Source: a virus
Direction: 5' to 3' (one strand)
IMG/VR virus record: IMGVR_UViG_3300033144_004200
Coordinates: 1-37,085 of that record
DNA: 37,085 bases
Program-made: the position numbers and the translations under genes
The notes under the pieces: generated by a model
The model's database searches: none
Told to the model about the DNA's origin: nothing
Seen by the model: the letters and a program-made list of their open reading frames with translations, nothing else
Part shown: positions 15,525 through 22,202 of the stretch, one piece after another
Layout of the letters: every line of letters begins with the position of its first letter
Position numbering within the stretch: the first letter of the stretch is position 1

Positions 15525-16039
15525 CAGAGAAGCCACGAACGAGACGGCGAGTAAACCTCGCTATGCAGACAGCGAAGATGGTCCGGACCGAAGGCGAGAA
15601 GCTCACGCCCGAAGACGTCCTCTTCGACGAGATCGACGAGATCGAGTTGGCGATGGCGCTCTGGCGAGACGCTCAGACGACGCTCGCCGCAGCGAAGGAC
15701 GTCGCTCGCGTCGCGTCGGAGGTCGTCGCCGGAATCCTCGGCGAAGGAGGAGCGTTCGGTTACGGCGACTCCGTCGTCCGACACTCGAAGTCGACCGAGG
15801 AGAAGTGCGTCGACCCTCGCGGATTCCAGGCATACCTCACGATGCGAGTGAAGGACGACTCGGTCGATCTCGCCGACGTCCTCAATCCGAACAACGCGAA
15901 GGTCGGATGGATGGACGAGGCCGTCCGGACGACATTCTTCGAGAAGACGTTCGGCGATCCGAAGCTCGCGATCGTTCCGAGGACGCGCGCTCCGAAGTTC
16001 CTCGTCGACCTCGGCGACGGCGAGGTCTTCCTCCCATGA
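15521..16039 (+). CDS. Early protein, 172 aa, unknown
   Basis: ATG at 15521 in an ATGA overlap after GGAGGAACGA. The N-terminus is basic (RTRRRVNLAMQTAKM), the middle forms acidic Ala-rich helices, and the C-terminal part has FQAYLTMRVKDDSVDLADVL and KVGWMDEAVRTTFFEKTFG. It is encoded a few genes upstream of the ERF recombinase, so a recombination or host-nuclease role is possible. No motif supports a specific one. Confidence 0.7.
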   Translation: MTEKPRTRRRVNLAMQTAKMVRTEGEKLTPEDVLFDEIDEIELAMALWRDAQTTLAAAKDVARVASEVVAGILGEGGAFGYGDSVVRHSKSTEEKCVDPRGFQAYLTMRVKDDSVDLADVLNPNNAKVGWMDEAVRTTFFEKTFGDPKLAIVPRTRAPKFLVDLGDGEVFLP

Positions 16040-16254
16040 GTGAACCGACGGCGGCGCAGGAAGCCGAGATGGAGGACCGGCGTCTCGATGGTCAGATCGA
16101 AGACTGGTATCAGGCGAAGGACGACGAGCGGCGAGGCATGGTCCCACCGCCGGAGGAGTTCGAGGAAGCCGAACTCGACCGGCAGATGCGAGCGAAGGAG
16201 GACCGCGAGGCGATGGAAGAGGCCGACTACAACCACAGATGGAGGAACCGATGA
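16036..16254 (+). CDS. Highly acidic small protein, 72 aa
   Basis: ATG at 16036 in an ATGA overlap. More than a third of residues are Glu or Asp, and Arg is also frequent; aromatic residues are rare. It should be a charged helix or disordered, a profile shared by some small host-takeover and DNA-mimic proteins, but no evidence points to a target. Confidence 0.6.
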   Translation: MSEPTAAQEAEMEDRRLDGQIEDWYQAKDDERRGMVPPPEEFEEAELDRQMRAKEDREAMEEADYNHRWRNR

Positions 16255-16376
16255 CAACACGCCTAGAGATGGAGAACCAAGCGATCGAGGAGCGGAAGGT
16301 GAAGGCGCTCGAAGCCATCGAGCGTCGGCTCCTCGACCTCGTCGTCGCTATCGAAGAGAACACGGACAAGCGATGA
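16251..16376 (+). CDS. Small helical protein, 41 aa
   Basis: ATG at 16251 in an ATGA overlap after GGAGGAACCG. The product is a single amphipathic helix (EERKVKALEAIERRLLDLVV) with a polar tail. It ends in an ATGA overlap with the next gene. Unknown role. Confidence 0.55.
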   Translation: MTTRLEMENQAIEERKVKALEAIERRLLDLVVAIEENTDKR

Positions 16377-16531
16377 CGACGGATACGAAGGGGGCGATCG
16401 TCGCCGGACTGATCGTCCTCGTCCTCTGGGTCGGAGCCTTCGTCGCGGCGCAGACCGAACTCGACATAGACGAGAATCCGTCTCATCCGACGAGTAGTAT
16501 CTACCCACAGGAGGAGGAACAGGATGGATGA
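16373..16531 (+). CDS. Small membrane protein, 52 aa
   Basis: ATG at 16373 in an ATGA overlap. Residues 8-27 are a strong membrane helix (IVAGLIVLVLWVGAFVAA). The outward or inward tail is acidic with Pro/Ser. Function unknown. Confidence 0.6.
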   Translation: MTTDTKGAIVAGLIVLVLWVGAFVAAQTELDIDENPSHPTSSIYPQEEEQDG

Positions 16532-16859
16532 ACAACAGCTGCTTACGTTCGGCGACGATCCGGTCGTCGAGGCGGTCACTACCCAAGCGAGGTTCGAGCG
16601 GTTCCACACGGAGCATCCGATCGTATATCGGCGGCTCGTCGACCTCGCCTATCGAGTGAAACGAGCCGGACACGATCGGTGGGCGATCGCGAACCTCTGG
16701 GAGAAGCTCAGATGGGAGATCGCGGTCGAAGGACTTCCGGACTCGACGGAGGACTTCAAGCTGAACGACCACTACAAGAGTCGCTACGCGCGGCTGATCA
16801 TGGAACGAGAACCGGAACTCGAAGGACTCTTCGAGACGCGGATTCTCACGACACCATAG
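16524..16859 (+). CDS. Conserved phage protein of unknown function, 111 aa
   Basis: ATG at 16524 after GGAGGAACAG. The order RFERFHTEHPIVYRRLVDLA, AIANLWEKLRWEIAVEG, FKLNDHYKSRYARLIMEREP and LEGLFETR matches from memory a common ~100-residue phage and prophage protein (FHxxNPxVYxxF ... IRWxxxVExxxxxxKINNxYxxxYARxxMExxPxxxGFFxxR). The family has no known role. It sits immediately upstream of the ERF gene. Confidence 0.75.
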   Translation: MDEQQLLTFGDDPVVEAVTTQARFERFHTEHPIVYRRLVDLAYRVKRAGHDRWAIANLWEKLRWEIAVEGLPDSTEDFKLNDHYKSRYARLIMEREPELEGLFETRILTTP

Positions 16860-16867
16860 GAGGAACG

Positions 16868-17677
16868 ATGAGAACACCGAAGCAAATGACGAAGGCTGAA
16901 CTCCTCGCCGAGGTCGAGCGTCTAGCGCTCGAAGGAGTTGGCCAGGCAGACACACAACCGGCTTACGGATGGGCGAGAGGACTCGACCACGACGCCGGAA
17001 TCTATGAGCGCCTGATCGGGATCGGATCGGACGTCGGAGCGATGGAGAAGTCTCCGGTCCAGAACTTCGAGGCGTTCACGATCGACAACGTCTACTCGAA
17101 ATTGAGGCCACTGTTCACGAAGTGGGGAGTCTCGGTCCTACCCGAGGTCCAGCCGATCGCCTACGAGTCGCAGCCGAGGGAGGGGAAGCCTCCGGCGATC
17201 GACGCGCGAGTGGTTGTCGTCTATCGGTTCACTACTCCGAACGGCGACTCGACGTCGATGCGGTTCGCATCCGAAGGTCGAGACTTCTCGGACAAGGCGA
17301 CGAACAAGGCGGTCCAGCAGGCGTTCAAGTACGGACTGATCCAGATGTTCATGATCTCGACCGGCGAGGTCGATCCGGACGAACACAACCTCGAACTCGA
17401 TCCGATCGTCCACAACGAGCCCGTCGAGGAGTCCGCTCCTCCGAAGCCGGAACCGACGCCGTCGGAGAAGCGTATGAACGTCGTGAAGACGGCGGCTTGG
17501 AAACACACGGAAGGAGAACACGACGCGAGGGTCGTCGAGGCGCAAGCGATCGTCGAGCAAGCGATCGCCGTCTTCGGAGGAGTACCCAAGAACAAGGCGG
17601 ACGTCGACGCGATCGTCGAGAACATCGACGACATCTTCGAGGACGATCCGGACGACGGATCGGGGTACGGAGGATGA
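16868..17677 (+). CDS. erf: ERF-type single-strand annealing protein
   Basis: 269 residues. IYERLIGIGSDVGAMEKSPV near residue 50, followed by NVYSKLRPLFTKWGVSVLPEV and a RVVVVYRF strand, matches the ERF superfamily of phage annealing proteins. DFSDKATNKAVQQAFKYGLIQMF is the conserved helix near residue 150. The C-terminal third is acidic and Pro-rich, as usual for these proteins, with a last helix full of Asp. It would promote homologous recombination and genome circularisation. ATG 16868 follows GGAGGAACGA (16859-16868); the longer frame upstream is the shadow of the previous gene. Confidence 0.9.
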   Translation: MRTPKQMTKAELLAEVERLALEGVGQADTQPAYGWARGLDHDAGIYERLIGIGSDVGAMEKSPVQNFEAFTIDNVYSKLRPLFTKWGVSVLPEVQPIAYESQPREGKPPAIDARVVVVYRFTTPNGDSTSMRFASEGRDFSDKATNKAVQQAFKYGLIQMFMISTGEVDPDEHNLELDPIVHNEPVEESAPPKPEPTPSEKRMNVVKTAAWKHTEGEHDARVVEAQAIVEQAIAVFGGVPKNKADVDAIVENIDDIFEDDPDDGSGYGG

Positions 17678-17883
17678 GAGTCCAAGACGCGCTCTGGCTC
17701 GTCATACGGAAGGACATTCCGGTCGAGTCCGAGCCGTCTTACGTCACGCCGTGGGAAGTCCTCTTCAACTGGAAGCCGAGGACGTTCGTCTACCGACAGG
17801 AATGGTCGGCGAGGCGTAAGGCGAAGGAACTCGACAAGGTCGGAGGACTCTTCGGGCTCTTCGAGTATCGGAGGGTCGAATGA
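17674..17883 (+). CDS. Small basic aromatic protein, 69 aa
   Basis: ATG at 17674 in an ATGA overlap with the ERF gene and GGAGG upstream. It has many Trp/Phe/Tyr (EVLFNWKPRTFVYRQEWSARRKAKEL). Unknown role; translational coupling with ERF suggests a replication/recombination link only by position. Confidence 0.6.
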   Translation: MRVQDALWLVIRKDIPVESEPSYVTPWEVLFNWKPRTFVYRQEWSARRKAKELDKVGGLFGLFEYRRVE

Positions 17884-18068
17884 CGGAACGTCTCTGCCTG
17901 GAATATCCCACCGCCACGTTCCGGCTCGTCGGACTCGGCGGCGAGGTCTACACGATCTGGCGCTACGAGCAAACCCTCGAGCAGGCGGAGGAGTGGCTTC
18001 GTCGAGAACGTGCGGCGCACGCGACGCTGCACTTCGTCCTAGAGAGGAAGCGCGATGGCGATATCTAA
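17880..18068 (+). CDS. Small protein, 62 aa
   Basis: ATG at 17880 in an ATGA overlap. A beta-rich first half (ATFRLVGLGGEVYTIWRYE) is followed by an acidic helix (EQAEEWLRRERAAHATLHF). No family is recognised. The HNH gene starts in its last codons. Confidence 0.6.
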   Translation: MTERLCLEYPTATFRLVGLGGEVYTIWRYEQTLEQAEEWLRRERAAHATLHFVLERKRDGDI

Positions 18069-18348
18069 GGAACTCTACGAAGCCGTGATGGAGAGGGCCG
18101 GAGGTCGCTGCGAGATTCCGTGGTGCGTCTTTCCTCGACCTCGACTCGAAGTCGCTCACTTGAAAGGGAAGCAGGCCGGAGGATCGAAGTATCGGGACGT
18201 CCCCGAGAACCTGATCGTCCTCTGCCGGATACACCACGACATTCTCGACGGAGTCGTCGATCTAATGAAGGCGACGTACTCGATGCGAGGCGAGCGCGAG
18301 GAGTTCTATCGAGCGGCCGTCGATCGACCGTGGAAGGACCGACGATGA
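18055..18348 (+). CDS. HNH endonuclease
   Basis: 97 residues. Cys19 and Cys24 (CEIPWC), the first His at 35 (VAHLKGKQAGG), Asn52 (ENLIVLC) with Cys57, and His60-His61 (CRIHHD) form a complete HNH site with its zinc knuckle. It is a short free-standing HNH protein, in the middle of the early genes rather than next to the terminase, so a homing or recombination nuclease role is as likely as one in packaging. Confidence 0.88.
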   Translation: MAISKELYEAVMERAGGRCEIPWCVFPRPRLEVAHLKGKQAGGSKYRDVPENLIVLCRIHHDILDGVVDLMKATYSMRGEREEFYRAAVDRPWKDRR

Positions 18349-18364
18349 CTAAGAGGAGGAACAG

Positions 18365-18586
18365 ATGAGCAAGGCGAACCTATACCGAAGGTCGAACCCG
18401 AACCGAGACGGAACGTATCACTATATCGAAGCGGCGCTCCCGTCGGAGGAGACGATCGCGAAGACGCTGACGTTCGGAATCGAGACGGGCCAGTACATGG
18501 CGGCGACGCCCGATCTCCTCGGAGCGGTCCTCGCAAAGGAGCTGTGTCGGATGCTTCAATACGACGTAGAGGAGGCAGGAACGTGA
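18365..18586 (+). CDS. Early protein, 73 aa, unknown
   Basis: ATG at 18365 after GGAGGAACAG (18355-18364), 16 nt from the HNH stop. Beta-rich first half (TYHYIEAALPSEETIAKTLTF) and a C-terminal helix (LLGAVLAKELCRMLQYDVEE). No family is recognised. Confidence 0.65.
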   Translation: MSKANLYRRSNPNRDGTYHYIEAALPSEETIAKTLTFGIETGQYMAATPDLLGAVLAKELCRMLQYDVEEAGT

Positions 18587-18861
18587 AGAAAGACCGGCCG
18601 ACGATAGACGAAGGTTTCACGATCCTCGACATTCTGGATCAGGCGAAGACGCTCGAAGCGATCGGGTCGACGGAGATGAGCGACGACGAGCTCCTGATGT
18701 CGGAGACGACTTGGAAGCAGCTGACGTCCGTCCTCCTCGGTACGGAATACGAAGACGAGGTCGTGGTTCCGGCAGGACTGTTCGGACTTCCGGTCGTAAT
18801 CGAGAACCTGCTACAAGACGGAGTCGTCCACCGTAGGCCACGGACGAAGGAGGAACGATGA
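18583..18861 (+). CDS. Early protein, 92 aa, unknown
   Basis: GTG at 18583 in a GTGA overlap. The sequence has acidic helices (ILDILDQAKTLEAIG) and a region reading MSETTWKQLTSVLLGTEYEDEVVVPAGLFGLPVVIEN that resembles a phage capsid-like peptide only superficially. It ends in KEER from the next start element. No family is recognised. Confidence 0.6.
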   Translation: MKKDRPTIDEGFTILDILDQAKTLEAIGSTEMSDDELLMSETTWKQLTSVLLGTEYEDEVVVPAGLFGLPVVIENLLQDGVVHRRPRTKEER

Positions 18862-19043
18862 CAGAGATACGAGTTCAGATCGTGAGTATCCGGAAGACGA
18901 TGGAAGGAACGTCGGAGATGGAGATCGCCGTGACTAATGCCGGAGACTTGACCTTCGACGAGGCCAACCGTCTCCGTCGAGACGCTGTCGAGTTCCGGCT
19001 CGTTCCGGTCGACAGGATGCGCCGGTTCGGGGAGGAGCAATGA
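18858..19043 (+). CDS. Small protein, 61 aa
   Basis: ATG at 18858 in an ATGA overlap after GGAGGAACGA. Beta-rich first half (RVQIVSIRKTMEGTSEMEIAV), helix at 32-45. Ends EEQ from the next start element. Unknown role. Confidence 0.6.
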   Translation: MTEIRVQIVSIRKTMEGTSEMEIAVTNAGDLTFDEANRLRRDAVEFRLVPVDRMRRFGEEQ

Positions 19044-19831
19044 CGAGACGATCCGGTTCGGTTATCCCTCGAGGGATTCCGTTCGCTCAGATTCCGCATG
19101 CGCTGACGCTCGACGTCGAGGTCACGAACGCCGCATATCGGGTCTATGGACTCCTTATGAAGCTCGCGAACTCGGAGAGCCGAGCTTGGCCAGGCCACCG
19201 CTATCTCGAAGACAATCTCCCGATGACGAGGAAGACGATCGCCGGAGGAATCTCGAACCTCGAAGACTGCGGCTGGCTCGTCGTCGATCGGAGCCGTCAG
19301 GCGCATCGGTATACGATCGTCGTCGAGTTGGCTCGCCTCGACCTCGACTACACCAACCGGAGTAGAAACGACTCCGGAGGAGAAATTACTCCGGCGGAGT
19401 TTCGACCCCTGACTGGAGTAGAACTTACTCCGGAACCGGCGGAGAAACTACCCCGAACAGACAACCACGATAGACAACCAGTGAAAGACACTTCCGCTCC
19501 GAACGTCGCGTGGGAGTTCCTGACCGATCCGAACTCCTTCGCTATGACGGTCGCGACGGCGGCGCAGAGGAAGCGCGTCGGACGGATCGCTCGCGAGATC
19601 AACGCGAAACTCTACGCGCAGAACGTCCTCGACTCGATGCCGCATACCGGCTCCTTCGACGCCGAGCTTCGACGTCGAGCGTCGCTCTGGCCTACCCACT
19701 TCCCCGATGCCGTTATGACCGCCGAGGCGTTCGAGAAGCACTTCGAGCTTCTGGGCGCTCCTCCGCTCAAGCGGTCGAAGTCGGCGACGACGAGGTCGGC
19801 AGCGTCGGCGGCGATCGAGGCGCTCCGATGA
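19040..19831 (+). CDS. Replication initiator with internal iterons
   Basis: 263 residues. The N-terminal ~95 residues are a winged-helix domain: NAAYRVYGLLMKLANSESRAWPGHRYLEDNLPMTRKT is the initiator-type HTH, followed by SNLEDCGWLVVDRS and a wing ending at YTIVV. Residues 105-140 are a polar linker, and the last 110 residues are helical with a basic, Ala/Ser-rich end. The same design (HTH, linker with origin, partner-binding C-terminus) is that of lambda O-type initiators. Five iteron-like repeats lie in the DNA of the linker (19359-19455). The next gene may load the helicase. Start after GGAGGAGCAA in an ATGA overlap. Confidence 0.78.
   Translation: MTRRSGSVIPRGIPFAQIPHALTLDVEVTNAAYRVYGLLMKLANSESRAWPGHRYLEDNLPMTRKTIAGGISNLEDCGWLVVDRSRQAHRYTIVVELARLDLDYTNRSRNDSGGEITPAEFRPLTGVELTPEPAEKLPRTDNHDRQPVKDTSAPNVAWEFLTDPNSFAMTVATAAQRKRVGRIAREINAKLYAQNVLDSMPHTGSFDAELRRRASLWPTHFPDAVMTAEAFEKHFELLGAPPLKRSKSATTRSAASAAIEALR
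19359..19455 (+). repeat. Iteron array in initiator gene, candidate replication origin
   Basis: Five imperfect copies of GGAGTAGAAxxTACTCCGG start at 19359, 19379, 19396, 19415 and 19441. Copies 1 and 3 are 19 bp; copy 3 (GGAGTAGAACTTACTCCGG) is an inverted repeat of GGAGTA and TACTCC. Spacings of 20, 17, 19 and 26 are not multiples of three, so the repeat is kept at DNA level and not as a protein repeat. AT-rich sequence follows. This is the layout of a lambda-type origin in which the initiator gene carries its own binding sites. Confidence 0.7.
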
Positions 19832-20247
19832 CGACAACGAAGGAGTGGCAGGAGATCATGGAATGGATCGGCGCTCGGTTCCCCGAGAAGCCGTGGACGG
19901 CGGAGCAGGCGGTCGCATACTTCCACGACCTCGAAGACTTCGACGCCTCCGACGTCTGGACCGGACTCCTCGCGTTCTACGAGGAAGGACAACGGTTCGC
20001 TCCGAACGGATCGCAACTCCTACACGCAGCGAGGAAGGAACGGCGTCGAGGAGCGATCGACGATCTCTACCGGACGTCGGATCGTGCGCTTCCGGAACCG
20101 AAGGAGCCGGTGCCGGAGTGGGAGGAGATCACGAGGAAGAGGTTCGACGAAGTCCTGACGCCGACGCAGTACGTCGCTCGGATACACGCCGACTCGTCGA
20201 GATGCCGGAACTCGAATTGCGATATCCACAACGAGGTCGTCGTATGA
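19828..20247 (+). CDS. Candidate helicase loader
   Basis: 139 residues, ATG at 19828 in an ATGA overlap with the initiator. The layout WQEIMEWIGARFPEKPWTAEQ, AYFHDLEDFDASDVWTGLLAFY, GQRFAPNGSQLLHAARK resembles the SPP1 G39P type of phage helicase loader (short N-terminal helical domain with WT..Q and L.D motifs, then a disordered acidic tail). The C-terminus has CRNSNCDIHN, a possible zinc site. The role is supported by position after the initiator and by the absence of any phage helicase. Confidence in the family is moderate. Confidence 0.55.
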   Translation: MTTTKEWQEIMEWIGARFPEKPWTAEQAVAYFHDLEDFDASDVWTGLLAFYEEGQRFAPNGSQLLHAARKERRRGAIDDLYRTSDRALPEPKEPVPEWEEITRKRFDEVLTPTQYVARIHADSSRCRNSNCDIHNEVVV

Positions 20248-21407
20248 AGGTCGGATCGTTGTTCGCCGGAGTAGGAGGCTTCGACCTCGCGGCGGAGGCC
20301 GCAGGAATGGAAGTCGAGTTCCAGGCAGAGAACGATCCGGCGGCGAGCCGAGTCCTCGAAGCGCATTGGCCGGACAAGAATCTAGGAGATATACATGGAA
20401 TCGAAACACCACCAGCCGTCGATGTTCTCGTCGGAGGCTTCCCTTGTACCGATTACTCGGTCGCAGGAACGAGGTCTGGGTTGGCTGGAGATTCTGGCGC
20501 GCTCTGGTGGGAGTTTCGACGCCTCATTGATGCGGGGCGTCCCGATTGGGTGGTCGGCGAGAATGTCGCTGGCATCCTCTCTAGCCGAGGCGGTCGAGAC
20601 TTCGCAACGATCGTCGACTCCCTTACCGAACATGGGTATGGCGTCGTCTGGGCTGTGCTGGACAGCCAGTGGAGTGGAGTGGCGCAACGACGCCGCCGTC
20701 TCTTCCTTGTGGGACATTCTGGAGGAATCCCCCGACCCGAGATACTTGCTCTCGGCGAAGGCATGCAGGGGCATCCTCGACCGAGCCGAGCGGCGAGGCC
20801 GTCGCCTTCCTCCCGGTTTGAAGACGGCGCTCCTGTCCCGTACCGAAAGGCTACGAAAGACGGATGGGATAAGGGCTTCGAGCGGTGGGAACTCGACGAC
20901 GTAACCGGCACTCTGAATACGCAAGGTGATACCGCCGGCACCGTCGTGACGACTTCAGAGGCGATCGCCGACGGAGAACTCGCGAGGAGTCTCGGAGCCG
21001 TCGGAGGAGGAAACGATATCGGAGCGAACAAGGGGACGATCATCTATCGCTTGGAGGCGTTCGGGAAATACCGGCCGGACGGAGTCTCGTCGACGGTCCA
21101 GTCTCGCGACTTCAAGTCGGCGACGGACCTCGTCGTCAACGCGAGGCAGGACCCGATAACGGTCGAGGACGGATCGCCGCCGCTCGACGCCGGACGTCCG
21201 CAGCACGCCGTACTGCTCGAGGGAGCCGAGACGGTCCGGAGACTTACGCCGCTCGAATGTGAGCGGCTACAGGGATTCCCCGACGACTGGACGAAGATTC
21301 CAGGCAACACGGATTCGATGCGATACCGACAGATGGGTAACGCCGTGACGGTTCCGGTCGTCCGATGGATCATGGAACGGATAGCGAAGGAGGCCACCAA
21401 TGCCTGA
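20244..21407 (+). CDS. dcm: C5-cytosine DNA methyltransferase
   Basis: 387 residues with motif I (LFAGVGGFDLA, 6-16), catalytic Cys68 in GGFPCTDYS, ENV at 106-108, QRRRR at 148-152, then a target-recognition region of about 180 residues, LECERLQGFPDDW and QMGNAVTVPV near the end. No cognate nuclease gene is seen, so it probably protects phage DNA. Codon use between about 20395 and 20900 differs from the rest (more GCT, GGT, AGC, CTG and GTG); this is exactly the stretch that overlaps a second gene in the +1 frame. ATG 20244 is in an ATGA overlap. Confidence 0.93.
   Translation: MKVGSLFAGVGGFDLAAEAAGMEVEFQAENDPAASRVLEAHWPDKNLGDIHGIETPPAVDVLVGGFPCTDYSVAGTRSGLAGDSGALWWEFRRLIDAGRPDWVVGENVAGILSSRGGRDFATIVDSLTEHGYGVVWAVLDSQWSGVAQRRRRLFLVGHSGGIPRPEILALGEGMQGHPRPSRAARPSPSSRFEDGAPVPYRKATKDGWDKGFERWELDDVTGTLNTQGDTAGTVVTTSEAIADGELARSLGAVGGGNDIGANKGTIIYRLEAFGKYRPDGVSSTVQSRDFKSATDLVVNARQDPITVEDGSPPLDAGRPQHAVLLEGAETVRRLTPLECERLQGFPDDWTKIPGNTDSMRYRQMGNAVTVPVVRWIMERIAKEATNA
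20395..20904 (+). CDS. Embedded overlapping gene within methyltransferase
   Basis: 169 residues in the +1 frame of the methyltransferase, covering its residues 51-220. ATG 20395 has AGGAG at 20384-20388 with a 6-nt spacer, better than many real genes here. Unlike the shadow frames it is not Arg/Pro-biased throughout and it ends in a recognisable motif: DPRYLLSAKACRGILDRAE followed by RRGRRLPPGLKTAL (about 115-145), preceded by EWRNDAAVSSLWDILE. From memory, RYFLSxKACxGILRRAExRGKxLPxxLxxAL is the C-terminus of a widespread phage family encoded at DNA methyltransferase genes. The overlap explains the local codon anomaly. Function of the family is unknown. Confidence 0.75.
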   Translation: MESKHHQPSMFSSEASLVPITRSQERGLGWLEILARSGGSFDASLMRGVPIGWSARMSLASSLAEAVETSQRSSTPLPNMGMASSGLCWTASGVEWRNDAAVSSLWDILEESPDPRYLLSAKACRGILDRAERRGRRLPPGLKTALLSRTERLRKTDGIRASSGGNSTT

Positions 21408-21504
21408 GATCGTCGGATGGATTATCGGAGCGGTCCTCCTCGTCTCTTCGGCGCATGGGTTCCGGTGCTGGTATCGAGAGTTTCGCGACAAGGAGGAGCA
21501 GTAA
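21400..21504 (+). CDS. Small membrane protein, 34 aa
   Basis: ATG at 21400 overlaps the methyltransferase stop by 8 nt, with AAGGAGG 8 nt upstream. Residues 3-20 are a membrane helix (EIVGWIIGAVLLVSSAHG) followed by a basic/acidic tail. It ends in EEQ from the next start element. Confidence 0.55.
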   Translation: MPEIVGWIIGAVLLVSSAHGFRCWYREFRDKEEQ

Positions 21505-21701
21505 TGGCAGGACGAACAATGACCCTGATCTATCGAGGCGACCGGATAACGGTCTGCGAAGGCGGCGACGGCGACCTCGAACTCCGGATGGGTAAACACC
21601 GTGAGACGCCGAAGGCGAAGTCGTTCGAGGCGGCGACGAACGAGGCACGGAAGTGGCTCCTCTCGAACGCCGGAGATATGAAGGGAGACTACGAACGATG
21701 A
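21504..21701 (+). CDS. Small protein, 65 aa
   Basis: ATG at 21504 in a TAATG overlap after GGAGGAGCAG. It looks like a small beta-sheet (TMTLIYRGDRITVCEGG, DLELRMGKH) plus a helix. Unknown role. Confidence 0.6.
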   Translation: MAGRTMTLIYRGDRITVCEGGDGDLELRMGKHRETPKAKSFEAATNEARKWLLSNAGDMKGDYER

Positions 21702-22048
21702 GCGAAGGAACAGCAGCAGCGTTCGGATTCATTATCGCTTCGGCGATCTGGTTCGGGTTCTTCTCCGTGTCGTTCCGGAACTGGCACGAGAGGTACACGG
21801 CAGCGGAAGCGACGATCGTCAACCGGAACGAAACGATCCGACACCTAGAAGCGCAGAAGTCACCGACGTATCAGATTCCGGCGTATCCCGGTGCCGATCC
21901 GGTCGCTCGCCGGAACGTACTGACCGACGTCGAGGAGTTCGAGGAAGCGGACCTCAAACCGTGGTCCGAGGAGGAGACGGTCGAGACGATCCGGATAACG
22001 GAGCAGGACTTATGGGACACCGCGCTCGGAGGATATCGTGGAAATTGA
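21698..22048 (+). CDS. Membrane-anchored acidic protein, 116 aa
   Basis: ATG at 21698 in an ATGA overlap. Residues 5-25 are a membrane helix (TAAAFGFIIASAIWFGFFSV), followed by a charged coiled-coil-like segment (NWHERYTAAEATIVNRNETIRHLEAQK) and a long acidic tail. The topology resembles small Rz-like or exclusion proteins, but the gene is in the early operon and not in the lysis cassette. Function unknown. Confidence 0.6.
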   Translation: MSEGTAAAFGFIIASAIWFGFFSVSFRNWHERYTAAEATIVNRNETIRHLEAQKSPTYQIPAYPGADPVARRNVLTDVEEFEEADLKPWSEEETVETIRITEQDLWDTALGGYRGN

Positions 22049-22202
22049 TATGGGTTGGGTCGTTCCGATCGTGGCGTTCGGCGCTGGTGTACTCGTCGGA
22101 GGTTTCGCTATGGCGCTCTTGGCGATGGCGTCTCAATCGGAACTCCGAGCGGAGATAATGCGAGACGAGGTCGAGGAGCGACGAGCTCGGAGGCGACAAT
22201 GA
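22038..22202 (+). CDS. Small membrane protein, 54 aa
   Basis: GTG at 22038 with GGAGG 5 nt upstream. Residues 6-30 are a Gly/Ala-rich membrane helix (GWVVPIVAFGAGVLVGGFAM), followed by a charged Arg/Glu helix. It overlaps both neighbours. Too short for routine ORF calling; the start signal and frame overlaps support it. Confidence 0.6.
   Translation: MEIDMGWVVPIVAFGAGVLVGGFAMALLAMASQSELRAEIMRDEVEERRARRRQ

Noticed and set aside
18345-18368. Seven-codon ATG frame before the 73-aa early gene
   Set aside because: It arises only because the start element is read in that frame; it has no upstream signal of its own.
20384-20397. AGGAGATATACATG looks like the T7 gene 10/pET ribosome site, hinting at vector contamination
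   Set aside because: The match is short, flanks are normal methyltransferase coding sequence and the frame downstream is phage-like. It is only a good ribosome binding site.
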